A stretch of 64,000 bases of DNA from positions 310,001 to 374,000 of the forward strand of contig JAHLKC010000017.1 in assembly GCA_025449115.1 (NCBI GenBank). Direction: 5' to 3'. The notes under the pieces were generated by a model that saw nothing but the letters and a program-made list of their open reading frames with translations, did not search any database and was not told the DNA's origin. The stretch comes from Chytridium lagenaria. Taxonomy: Eukaryota > Chytridiomycota > Chytridiomycetes > Chytridiales > Chytridiaceae. Position 1 is the first letter of the stretch. The number at the start of each line of letters is the position of its first letter. Positions 43,184-53,791 of the stretch are shown piece after piece. The position numbers were made by a program, and so were the translations under genes.

Positions 43184-45779
43184 ATGATTTCCGAACACAC
43201 CAAAGCAACGGTTCGAAAGACCGTCACGAACCACTTTGACAATGTCCCCTTATCCGTCCCCGCCTCCACCAACCCTAACATCGCTGTAGCTGCCACCGCA
43301 GAACCCCCACCCAGTAATAACGACACCCAACAATCCCTTAAGCGCCCTCTCAAATCCGCGCCAGAGAAACCCACAGGTGTTGCTCCTACACTCGTCCAAG
43401 GGCCCAATGGTACAATGCAAATGGTTTCCGGACATCCTATGATGCAATCACACTCTCTTGGCACGATCATCAACGTGCAAGGTCAACAAATGATGGCTGT
43501 CCCCGCGGGTCCAAACCATCCTCCCGGTACCCTCGTTTTCCAATCCCCACAGCCTCCCGTCCCCATGGTCGGCATGACAGGCATGATGGCTCAACTCCAC
43601 ATGAACCCCACAGCGATCCCACCCCCCGTTACCATCAACAGTCCCAGCGGTCCCATCCAAAGCTGGTCCACACCTATTCTTGAAGAACTTAAAGTCGAGA
43701 CCATTTCGGAACCTATCCGTAAAGCGCTTCGAAAACTTGACACAATCTTATCGCAGGCGGTGAAGGAGCGGAATCAATTTGCAGAAATGACGAGAGTGCT
43801 TGTGAGTGATAATGGGAGACAGAGAGATGTGGCAAGGAGGTATGTGGCGATCATTAAGCAGCTTCAGCCGATGGTGCCGATTCATGTGCAAGTGGGGGTG
43901 AAGATGGATTTGGAGGAGATTGGAAAGGCTGCAAGTGACGTAAGTTATGATACTTTTTTTTCCGTAGCAAACTTGAGCGCGTATAGTACTAACTTCATTT
44001 CTATTGATAGACATCCATTATATTGCAACAACCTATGCCGGTGGTTTCCCAGACGACCGGATCTGTAATTACGGTGCCCCAACAACAAATGCCATCTGCA
44101 CCATCGTCTACGCACCACCCCGCAAAACGCGTCAAAACATCGTCGCCGCCAAGTGAGCCTAAACCAAGGCAAAATGGTGAGAGCAATTACATTTCATTCA
44201 CGCTCTTTCTCACTTAACTTAATTTTCAATAATTAGAAGAAACTGGCATGCTCGCGAAATCTAAATCCGTAGAATCCGTTCGCTCCGTCAAAATAAACAC
44301 CGTAGATGGAAGGTAAATTAACACACACAATTTACATTTCTCATCTTCTCTCCTTCTCTAGCCGATCCACATCCACCCCTATGTCCCGCAACCCCTCCAT
44401 CACCACCACCAACGGTCTAGCCCGTCCAGATTCAACCCTCCCATCCCCAACAACCCCAACCCCAGGAGCCACCGCTGCCTCTGCGCGTCTCCCAGTGTTC
44501 TCCATGAAAGTTCCTCGCGTCTTGGGTCATCACTGTCAGATCCAAAACGAAGACGTTGTCTGTGCTATGGCGTTGAGTCGGCCGTTCAAGTACCTTTTCA
44601 CAGCGTCTTGTGGGACCGTCAAAATCTGGGATGTATCGCTTCCCGTTCCATCCCCGCCCATGGTGGCTTCGATCGAATGCAGCGTAAGCCCCATCCTCGT
44701 CTTCTCTTCATCCTTCTAACCCTTCTCCTAGGCGAAACATTACATCCGTGGCATGAAAATCACACCAGATGGAAAAACTCTCCTCGCGGCCGGCGAATTC
44801 CATGAAATCGCCGTCTGTGATATCAATACGACCACACCGAAGATTGTGGCGACCATCCCGACGCCAGGAGTTGATACTTATGCGATTGGGGTGACGAATG
44901 ATTCAAAGATTGCAGTAACTTGTGGGAGTGATCATCTTGTGCATGTTTGGGAAATTGTTGGGGGGAAGAGTGTGAGGTAAGGAGTTTGTACTTTCTTCCT
45001 TTTACTGTGACGTGGGAATGAAATTGGAGACTGTTTTCTTACGGATGTTTAGAACACTGGAGGGACATACTTCTCCTGTGACGAGTTGTACGCTGTCGAA
45101 TGATATGAAGAAGTTGTTTACAGGTAAGGCAAATCCGTTATTTTGTGATGTTTTCTAATCGTGTTTTGTGCTTCAAGGTTCTATTGATAACACTGTCCGC
45201 GTCTGGGACATGGAAACCGGCGACTCCGTCGAAGTCTACACCCTCCCCAGCCACGTCTACAGCATCGACATCAATCCCTTTGCCCCACTATTTACAGCAG
45301 GGTAATCATCTCACTCCCCTTCAACCCCGTTTCTAACATCCCACATCTACAGCTTGAAAGATTCCATCGCACAGCGTCTCATCTCAAGCACATCCCCCAA
45401 ACCCTCTATAACTCCCACGACAAATTGGCGATTTCGGTCGACGGGTCGTCGTGGCCTGCGATCAGGTACAATAGAATGGGGGTTGGTTTTTGGCGGCGAA
45501 CACCTTGGGCAAATTGCAGATTTATCGGAGTGAGGATTCGCAGAGGTGTGGGGAGGTAAACGCGAGACAATCTCTGTTGTTGGATTGCACTGATGCAGTT
45601 TGTTTTATTTTAGATTGTGGAGAATGAGGCGATTCTGTGTGCAGAGATCTCGGCTTGTGGGAACTTTATTGTAAGTTTTGCTTCGAGAATGTTGGTTCCA
45701 TGCTTACGCGTTGTCTGATCAGGTCACTGGTTCGAGTAGCGCTGCCGCAACTGTATACAAAGTGTCTTACCCTGTTTAA
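43184..45779 (+). CDS. Groucho/TLE-type WD40 corepressor, gene A
   Basis: A predicted transcriptional corepressor. N-terminal helix MISEHTKATVRKTVTNHFDN, then a Gln/Pro/Met-rich linker. A glutamine-domain-like helical pair follows (ILEELKVETISEPIRKALRK, ARRYVAIIKQLQPMVPIHVQ, ~43670-43940), with a Ser/Pro-rich region (PTPGATAASARLPVFSMKVP). The C-terminal seven-blade-type WD40 domain includes EDVVCAMALSRPFKYLFTAS, CGTVKIWDVSLP, HYIRGMKITPDGKTLLAAGE, DSKIAVTCGSDHLVHVWEI, KKLFTGSIDNTVRVWDMETG and a last blade CAEISACGNFIVTGSSSAAA-TVYKVSYPV. The blade order and the ATVYxVxY close match animal Groucho/TLE and not Tup1, which ends differently. Frame breaks near 45340-45560 indicate indels. It has a paralogue at 50050-52440. 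Confidence 0.75.
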
Positions 45780-46258
45780 GAAGCACTCCAAATCTTCGGA
45801 TAGTCTGGCTATTTATTGGCGTTTATGAGTGGGATTCGCTTATTGTGTTGGCTTTGAAATCTTTTCGTATTTCCCACACCGACTTGTTGTGCGATTGTAG
45901 ACATGTAAACTATAACTTCAGTGGAAGTCTTACCCGCTTCCTCAAACCCTTCGTCTTTTACTATTATTGAATTTTCCCAATCCCTTCCCGTTTTATGTTT
46001 TAAGTTTGCCCAATCGTAATTGCGCCAGACTTTGACCTCGCCTTTCTTTCAAAAAAGAAAGTCCGTATTTTTTCTATCTTTCTTTGTGGAAAAGGGGGAA
46101 AATAAAAACCCCTTTTATTTATTATACGGACAGTTACAATAATGAAAATATGAGATTTATGGTATTCCTTATTCAATCATTTACAGCAAACCTCCATTAC
46201 ATCGTTTGATATAATACACTCTCGTAACAGCAAAAACTAAAGAAGCCTGTGCCATCCT
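45780..46258. other. Intergenic stretch between convergent genes
   Basis: Holds 3' flanks. Around 46055-46130 runs of AAAAGAAAG/CTTTCTTT and AAAAGGGG/CCCCTTTT form short inverted repeats that could fold as hairpins. No gene was seen. Confidence 0.4.
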
Positions 46259-47593
46259 TCATCTCATTTCAACATCCTGATCTCCGGCAATTCTTTGAGC
46301 AGGAGCCCCATAATGAACGCTGCAATATCGTGAACAGAACCTTAACCACAAACATCAGCGACTTAATAAACACATTACAATAAAAAAAGTATGCAAATGA
46401 TACTCACCTCATTTTAAAAGGAAACACCCCCCTCACACAAAGTTTCGGCGCCTCACACCGTCTCCAAAACACCTCCTCAACTCCCGTCACAAAAAACCGT
46501 CCACACCGTCCACATCCCTGCTGAAATCGTTTCATCTCCACAGCATCTTGCAGGCACTGTCTGACGGGTGCCGTGATACGGTTATGGTAGGGCAACAACG
46601 CGAGTGGCTCAGTGAGACGTTTGCTTTCAACGAGTTGGATGAGTGAAATTTCGAAAAGGGTTGAGGGGGTTGAAGAGGTGAATTGTGGGGAAGAGGTGGT
46701 GGGAGGCGGTAGAAGAAAGGGATTGCCTTCTGCGTGGAGACGGGTAAGGTTGGGGAGGCTATTGAGTTCGCCGGGGAGGTAACGCTGGAATTTGTGAGAA
46801 ACGAATTGCGGAAATGGAGGGCTTACGAGTTGGTTTACGCTGATGTTTAGCTCAACGAGATTCTTTAAAGCGAGGATTTCGTGGGGAATGACCGAAATTT
46901 GGTTGTTTCCTGCAGAATGATGTTAGGGAGGGTGGATAAGCACGGGTCATGACGTACGTAAGCTCAGGACAGTGAGGTTTTGGATTTGGAAGAGACGGAT
47001 GTCGATTGCTTTGAGACGATTCATGGAGAGATAAATTTGGACACTGCTGGTAAGGTCGAGCCTGTTATCGATTCCCACAAACGCTTTCTATCAGAAATAG
47101 TTTCAGTAAGGGTAAAAGGAAAGAAAGTAAATAACTCACTAGATGAAATACAGCCTCAGGGATCTCTTCCAGCTGCTGATTACTAAGAAATGTGCATAGA
47201 GTGACAGTGTATATGATTCAAAATCGTTAGTTCAAGAAAACCCCCACAAATCCCCCAACTAACCTCAAATCCACACTTCGACTCCCCGTATCAAACATCG
47301 CCGTCACTAGCGCCTCCGCATTTCCATCTCTTCCAGGCTGCAGCCACGATCCGAATCCAGACGGCGCCACAGGGTTCCTGATGTTCGATGCACGAGGCTT
47401 CTTGTCGACAGGGGTATGGAGTGTAATGGTTGGAGGGAAGACCGTTGAGGGCTTTTTTCCTTGGAAAAAAGCTAAACGGGTTGCGCGGTTGAGATGAAGT
47501 GGTGTGCGGGGTTGGCGTTGTCGTTGCTGTGGATGGGGACAGGGACGATAAGGGTTGAAGTGGGTGCTGGTGTTGGTTCCTGAAGTCGATCAT
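46259..47593 (-). CDS. Leucine-rich repeat protein with C-terminal cysteine motif
   Basis: Starts MIDFRNQHQHPLQPLSSLSP at 47593, a Ser/Thr/Pro-rich N-terminus. The frame shifts near the A-run at 47460-47468 and continues as VFPPTITLHTPVDKKPRASN and ALVTAMFDTGSRSVDLR. LRRs follow: LEEIPEAVFHL, RLKAIDIRLFQIQNLTVLSL, ISVIPHEILALKNLVELNIS and LNSLPNLTRLHAEGNPFLLP. After a helical stretch, the C-terminus has the cysteine motif FQQGCGRCGRFFVTGVEEVF and, after an intron, FCSRYCSVHYG, which could bind zinc. It ends GDQDVEMR. Fungal LRR proteins with a C-xx-C-G-R-x-F C-terminal module are known but functionally undefined; I assign no role. Five or so introns. Confidence 0.72.
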
Positions 47594-47797
47594 GGTATAC
47601 CTCCTGCTTTACTATCTCGTTGTGAATAATGGGGGAAGAAGAGCGTAACGAGTACGCATGCAGTGGACGTTGCTGCTCTACAGGATAGGGTATGGGCAGT
47701 AGTTGGTATATTCGAGGCAAATCCACCCTCAAGTTCGACACTAAGTCCTTCCCACCCAAAAACCAAACCACAAAATCACTTTCATCAAAATTGTCCG

Positions 47798-48652
47798 TCA
47801 GTTGACCATCTTCTGTTGTTGCTGACGGTCGTCGCTGGCCGCAGCAGGGAGCAACGACCTCACGCGTCCAAACGCTTCCACAAACACTGGACGAATCTCA
47901 TTGATCTCCATCAGGCTCAATCCATCCATAACAAGGTGGCTGCCTTGCTGGAACAGGTCTGCGTTAACGAGTTTAAGACCAGCTGTTGCTTTAGCTTGAC
48001 GGATGTCGCGGAGTGTTTTAAGGGCTTCTACTACATCGCTAAGACGCGGTATATCTTCGGAGGCGCTGTGGGAGGATAGTGTGAGATCAGAGAGATGAGA
48101 GGGAGGAATTACTTTGTGACAAGGAGGTTTGCGATGGCCATGTAATGGAAGGGGAGGGAGGAAAAACCCGGAAGTGAGCGTTCATCTTCAATCTTTGCGT
48201 TCAAGTTTTCGGCCTGGAATCAAACAGAATCAACAGAATGAGGATAAGACAAAAAGATGCTGCAGGTGATGGTTTACTCACATCAAGCCATGCTGGTGGC
48301 TGGATGTTGCAGTTTCCATTCCGTTTTAAAAACAGAGCCAGCCAGAGAGGGACCTGCGCTGTTCTGGGGGGGATGAATGGGCCATAGTACCCCTAAGATC
48401 AGGAGGAGTAAGAATAAGTAGATAAAAGATGAAGATCGGCATTTAGAAAAACGTGGTTGAAACACCACACCACTTTTCCACCATACACATACACATACAA
48501 CATAAAACAACAACGCAAAGCAGAAAACACACCGTGAGCAAGTCCATCGCAGGTAGCCTCCGTAAGGGTGTGATGGTGATGATCTCATTCTCTGTGATAA
48601 ACTCGATCTCTGCAGGTGTAAAGTTATCCCAAAGCTCCTTGGGCACAGCCAT
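47798..48652 (-). CDS. PSF2: GINS complex subunit Psf2 (DNA replication)
   Basis: Part of the GINS tetramer that joins Cdc45 and MCM2-7 in the replicative helicase. Starts [20 protein letters not shown] at 48652, then [20 protein letters not shown]; the next exon gives [20 protein letters not shown] and [17 protein letters not shown], then [32 protein letters not shown]. The last exon gives [20 protein letters not shown] and [19 protein letters not shown], with a Gln-rich end and stop at 47798. All the Psf2 landmarks (EIEFxxExExIxIxP, GPFxP, VPLWLAxxLKxxxxCxIxPPxWLxxExL, LMEINExRP) are present, so identity is firm. Length about 200 residues fits. Stop is 41 bp upstream of the next gene's stop side. 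Confidence 0.95.
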
Positions 48653-48693
48653 TTTATTAACTTTTAGTGTTCGAAGTAATCGGACTAATTAAT

Positions 48694-49530
48694 TTATTGT
48701 TTTTGCTCCTTCAACCTCTTGACAAGCTTCTCGTGCAGGATGTCACTCAGCAGAAAAAGGCCATTCAGCGATACCAGGCGATGGGTGGGCATTCTACACG
48801 TATGGAGGGGTGACGAGGAAAATAAACCGGAAGACAGAGGGAGAGGGCAGCGAGAAATAACAACGGAAGTTAGAATATCTTCATACCACTTCGATCTACT
48901 GAAAGGTTCCTACCTTTCGTACGATCCTGGGACTATAGTTCCCTTGTCTAGCCTCACTGATCCCAAAATATCTTCTGGGTCCCTGTGCGATTTATGAAAG
49001 ATAATTTAGTCTCCATAAAAGTCGCAATACAAATAGCTTACCCTACGCGGCCCCAAGGCACAAATACTCGTGTATCGTTCACGTTCAAATATCCCTCCTT
49101 CTGATTCAATGCCATGGCTACTCCAAATATCAGAAAACCATCATCCATATTGTCCCAAAACAATCTCACCCTTCACTCCCTCATCTAGATGTACGTTCTT
49201 CCCTACAACCTCATGAAACACATCTAAACCCACCAATATAAGCTAGACTTCTCCCCTCCTACATCCAATACAAAATAATAAACGTACCCACAAATTCACT
49301 ATTCTCCATAAACCCCTTTGGCGATATCCTCTCAATTCTCGGATCCACCTTGCCCTCCGTCCATCCAATGACCGCCCCCTTCCGTCCCTCTCCTCCTTCT
49401 GACTCAAAAAGCTAACCGCAAACATCCCCTTCCTCGTTGCATCCGGAAACGCATGCACAGCATGCGGGTACTCAAACCCACTTGCTGTCGAGAAATGCGA
49501 TCGTGTCAACCGGAATGCTATTCTCAACAT
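48694..49530 (-). CDS. Conserved fungal protein of unknown function
   Basis: From the ATG at 49528-49530: MLRIAFRLTRSHFSTASGFE, then HAFPDATRKGMFAVSFLSQK. After a one-base shift in a G-run (~49375) it continues VIGWTEGKVDPRIERISPKG and FMENSEFV. Later exons give MDDGFLIFGVAMALNQKEGY, VNDTRVFVPWGRVGDPEDIL, GSVRLDKGTIVPGSY and MPTHRLVSLNGLFLLSDILH with a Lys-rich C-terminus (KLVKRLKEQKQ). The pattern GWTEGKVDPR, DP-E-D-I-x-G-S and GSY-x-x-M-x-x-H-R-L-V recalls a small uncharacterised protein common in fungi, from memory. No catalytic motif is evident. The start is uncertain because the N-terminal frame could also begin upstream. Confidence 0.6.
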
Positions 49531-49551
49531 TTTTGCGCAACACAAATTAAA

Positions 49552-49891
49552 ATGATGCAGCAATGGCTTTCCAGAGCTGGAGCGACAACGAGAGTGGCGG
49601 AAGATGTCGACGATGCGGGAGGGGAGAGTGAGAGTTCTGGGTAAATCTCTGGTGATGAGAGCGACGAATACGAGGACGATCTGGATAGTGTGCAAGTCAT
49701 GAAGATGATGCTTCCCATCATTATACCCCTTCTTGCACGAGCCATGGGCCGATACTGTAAGCATCTCTCATTTCATTCGACTCTTTACATTCCAATGCTT
49801 GAAGCTCTAAATATCTCCTTCTTTTTTCACACTTCACCTTTTTTTTTTTCACAAAGTCATGTTGCGCTTCCTCAAGACATTGTTCTTGTAA
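49552..49891 (+). CDS. Possible small acidic membrane protein (outer-membrane import factor-like)
   Basis: Two exons are proposed. Exon 1 encodes an acidic Asp/Glu/Ser-rich stretch (ISGDESDEYEDDLDSVQVMK) followed by a hydrophobic helix MMLPIIIPLLARAMGRY. After an intron (donor GTAAGC near 49757, acceptor CAAAG near 49857) exon 2 gives FMLRFLKTLFL and stop. An in-frame TAA near 49645 lies between the ATG at 49552 and the acidic part, so the start is unresolved: an indel, or initiation at 49699. Acidic N-terminus, one span and a short basic tail recall small mitochondrial outer-membrane import proteins (Mim2-like), but this is only architectural. Confidence 0.35.
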
Positions 49892-50049
49892 ATATATCAT
49901 ATCCCAATTCATCAATTCAACAAAACCAAGCGCAATGCGCACACTATACTTAAATACATAAAATCGCCCATAGCGCGGCAACAAGTGGTCGGAGGATGGT
50001 GCACCCCAAAAAGAACAAACATCTGCACCGTCTCCTTTTTTTTTTTTTT

Positions 50050-52440
50050 TTAGTAGATCATGGAATAGAGATTCGCGATGGCATCACCAGTTCCAGTCGC
50101 CTTAACAAAAAAAAATTAATTGTTTGAGCATGCAGCATTTCAAATTCCTCAAAACTTACCATGTAATCCCCACAATTTGAAATCTCTGTACACAATATTG
50201 ATGATGCCTCGGACATCTTTAAAAAAGAATCAGCATCGCAAACCACAAATAACGAGACTCGACCACCATACAACATACCTCAAAAATGGAGCTAAAATCC
50301 GAAGTTCGCCAGCAAACCAATTTCTTGTCCTTCCCCGCACTTGCCAACCAATTACCATTCGGCGAATATTTCACCGAAAGCACGCAATCCTGATGCACTC
50401 CGGTAAGTTCCCTTCTATTATCCACCATCTCCGACATTCGTCGAATCTCAAGGCTTTTATCGAGTCTTTTAAAAAAACAAAATAACAAAACGTCAATGTA
50501 CCAAATAAATCCATTCGTCCTTACCCCACAGCAATCTTGGTGGCTGCACAGGACAATGCGCCAACGAATAAATCGCGACGGGCATTCCAACTCCAGTACC
50601 TCCTTCCCCGCAATAATATCCCAAACGCGTACAGTCTTATCCAGAGATCCCGAAATCACTCTTTGTCCATCAGTCGTCAGCGCGCAGCATGTGGCAGTAG
50701 CATTATGGTGGCCAAGGGACCGAACGAGTCGCCTTTGATGTATATCCCACATGTTGATGGTTCCTTCGCTGTGGCAGCTGAAAAGGTATTTTGAGTCGTT
50801 GCTAACGGCAAGGGCGTAGGTGAGGAGGTTGGGGGTATCTATTCTTCCAATGACGCGTGGTGCGGGCTGGTGAAAAGCAATTTAGCAACACGCACGAAGT
50901 GATAGAATGGCGATCAAATTACAAGGACATACCGATGCAACATCACAGATTACCATATATCCTACTTCTCCGGATACAATAAGTCGCTGCCCATCATTTG
51001 TCATCTTCGTCGCTCTAATATAGCTTTCCTTTAAAAAGTATAAGGTGTGCATTCAAAGTCTCCAAAGCGTTAAGAACTGATTCTAGACTTACCAAACAAT
51101 CAATAGTGCCGACCTGCGGCACTCCCACACCTTCCCTTGCCTGACTCACATCCCAAATTTTTACAGCTCCCTTTTTACAAGCGTCAACCAAAACGATCAC
51201 TAAGTAGGCATACCTTGCCTCCCGTAAAAATATGAGACATCGGATTCGTCATGGCAAATGAACAGACCACCTCCTTATGATTCAACGTCGCCAACAAGTT
51301 TGCGCCTTTTGGAACAGGTGCTCGTGTAGGTGCGGGTGGAATGGTGCGGTGTATCCATAAGTCGGCTCGGGCTCAAAATTGTCGACAGGATGACCGAAAC
51401 CTAGAGTTTTCAAATATATGGGTTGTTAATCAATTCAATGCAACTTCAATAGTACGGTTGAGGTAAAAAAGAGAAAATGCGAACCTGCGCCTCCATCGTC
51501 TACTTTTGTCCTTTTTGTGGGACCAGGTCCTAAAAAATAAAGAGAAAAAATATACAACTACAATATCAGCACAATGAAGAAGATAAACAGAGACATTGAG
51601 ACGAGATAGAATACAATCTCGCTTTAATAAGAGGAATTTTGATGTGAAGTAGACATGCCTTGTTGTTGTGGCATCACAGGCGCAGGTCGAGCCCGTGCTT
51701 TCCGTTCCATTTCCGCCCCATTATAAGGCATTGGAGGCGGTGGTGCGGGAGCTACAGCAACAGGTGGACGTGGTGGAAGCTAAAAGGCCAGATCAACATC
51801 CTATCAAGGGAATTTTTAACAAACATTTTGATCGGGAATATTAGGAGCAATGGGAGGTTGTGCGGGGATCGGCTGCATGTAATTTTCATCAAAAGTCAGT
51901 TCAAAAATAAGGCACAATAAATAAAAGCAACCCTATACGTACAACTATAAAGGTGAGCTTCTTTATCGAATCCATATCCTGTCTGACACCATCTTGAACG
52001 CTAGCAGGAAGCATAGGTAGCAGCTGGTTAATTATAGCTTGATACGATTATTAACGTCTATGTATCGTTCAACTTCCGCGTTTGCTTTATGATACAAATC
52101 GTAGTACTTTATATAAGTGGTGAGATGTCCGGAAGCAAACTTGACCAAAAGCAAACCCTCATTTCGCTTTCAAAGAGGCATGAACGAACCTGAACCAAAT
52201 CCCCTTTTCTACAGTCAACTGCTCCACCTTCATCTCTACCCCTTCAACTCCTCCTCACTTTATCCAAATACTCATACATGACAGGTCTCCGAAAGTATAC
52301 TGTCCAGATGGTGGCGGTGGTGGACCTCCGTATGGCTCGTAATATTGTGCACCGTTCCAGCATCATTTTATGGGTTTGCGAAATGTATTGTTGGGGACGA
52401 GTGTTCATTGGAGAGGCATGACGACCTGCCACTGGGTCAT
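50050..52440 (-). CDS. Groucho/TLE-type WD40 corepressor, gene B
   Basis: A second Groucho/TLE-like gene, on the opposite strand from gene A. N-terminus is Pro/Gln/Tyr-rich (RHASPMNTRPQQYISQTHKM, GGPPPPPSGQYTFGD); the Q-domain-like coiled coil gives YEYLDKVRR, VEMKVEQLTVEKG, YYDLYHKANAEVERYIDVNN and LLPMLPASVQDGVRQDMDSI. A Pro-rich linker leads to the WD40 domain: HPVDNFEPEPTYGYTAPF, KKGAVKIWDVSQA, IGRIDTPNLLTYALAVSNDS, GTINMWDIHQRRLVRSLGHH, QRVISGSLDKTVRVWDIIAG, HQDCVLSVKYSPNGNWLASA and a last blade SSILCTEISNCGDYM + ATGTGDAIANLYSMIY, stop at 50050. The last exons match the final TLE blade. The Q-domain has at least two one-base losses. The 5' end is not fixed; ~52440 is a lower bound. Confidence 0.72.
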
Positions 52441-52762
52441 AGTGTTGAGGAGGGGGATGCTTTTGGAGGGGAGGTTAGGATCTTGCCATGCATGATCCTG
52501 GGAGGTGCTTTGCGGGTTAATATTTCTGTGGGATGGGGTGATGGGGTGGTGGGACGACAGATGGACGGAGTTGTTGCCAAGAGGATTTTAACTTTGGATG
52601 AACGCAGACGCGGGCACCAAAATGAAGACTGTGAATTTTTTTCTATTTTCTTTGAGTTTGTTTGGGGCAATGTTCCAAAGGACAGGTTGGTTGAGGACAA
52701 CATAAAGTTTAGGGTGCCGGATGCGAAAGAAACGTAATGGATTCTTTTTAAAAGAACAATAT

Positions 52763-52800
52763 GTGATGATGACGATGATGATGATGATGATAATGTTAAT
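52763..52800 (+). repeat. (GAT)n trinucleotide tract
   Basis: Reads GATGATGACGATGATGATGATGATGATAATG, in the downstream flank of the epimerase gene. Low-complexity; a frame across it gives Met runs and is not coding. Confidence 0.75.
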
Positions 52801-52839
52801 GTTGGTGTTTAAAGTTTACAAAAAAAGTTATAATGAGGG

Positions 52840-53729
52840 TTACTTGTCGGTAACGTTACGAAGAACGCTACCACGGAGCAGTTCAATGGTGTCCTTTGGA
52901 GATGGAGATTTAAAGACAGAGGTCCAGCAACATTACGTTGGCACAGCAACAGTAGCCTATCGATAGTATCCGGGCCAAGACACCATCAACTAATATCGAG
53001 ATTAGGGAATTTGGCCCTAATGCCGCTACTTTGGGCATGCAGTTATCCATGAACGACTGGCCGCCAAAACAGGTTCTATATTGTTAAAGGAACATAAGCT
53101 TTATAAAACATTAGGATTAGACACTTACCAACGGTCATCACGAGAATCATGTCGGTCTTGTCGGCAACTTCAAAGACTGACTCAATAGGAGTGCCAGGTT
53201 AAGGGCGATACCAGCCTTCATTCCGGCGTCGTGGATCGTGTTAATGAGGGCAACAGGGTCTCTACCAAAATGTGTCAGTCCACCATTCCCATAGACAACA
53301 GAAGGAAGGCCCTATTGTAGCTTCAATGTGAAAAGTGTACATATCAGCACCCTAGTAACAATCAGAAAAGCCAGTCAATATGGATATCTTACAGCATCCG
53401 CAAAGTCCTTGACCCATTTCTCGGGATCCGACACCATAGATGGCAATCTGGGACGGGGTTACATACCAACTCTGGGAACGATATTTACCCAAGAACCCTT
53501 TGTGTGCTTCCTAGACTCTTCACGATTGGAGCACCCAGTGTGAGGTTGGGAACAAAGTGCCTAAAAGAATGTCAGCGAGTGAGTAGACACCATCCACTTA
53601 CCCATCCATGACGTCGATATGAAGATAATCGGCACCATACGTAATCATCTTATTCGCCTCTTCAGCCAAGAACGCAAAGTCCGAGGACAGCATGGAAGGA
53701 GCGATCTTTGGCTGTGGCTTACCCGTCAT
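52840..53729 (-). CDS. RPE1: Ribulose-phosphate 3-epimerase
   Basis: Interconverts ribulose-5-phosphate and xylulose-5-phosphate in the pentose phosphate pathway (TIM barrel, metal-dependent). From ATG at 53727-53729: [40 protein letters not shown] (His and Asp metal ligands), [69 protein letters not shown] and [20 protein letters not shown]. The last exon (53060-52840) shows the family C-terminus split over all three frames: [18 protein letters not shown], [22 protein letters not shown] and [13 protein letters not shown]. About six single-base losses in 220 bp explain this, so I call an intact gene with sequence errors, with pseudogene as the alternative. It is divergent from NOSIP by 62 bp. 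Confidence 0.87.
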
Positions 53730-53791
53730 GGCGTCGTTCGTTGCTGCAATAAGAACAATTTCAAGCAAAACCTGTTCTTTTTTTAGACCCA
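53730..53791. promoter_or_regulatory. Bidirectional intergenic promoter, RPE1 / NOSIP
   Basis: Only 62 bp separate the two divergent start codons. The T-run and TTTTAG near 53777-53787 could instead be part of the NOSIP leader. Shared promoter inferred from spacing. Confidence 0.3.
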
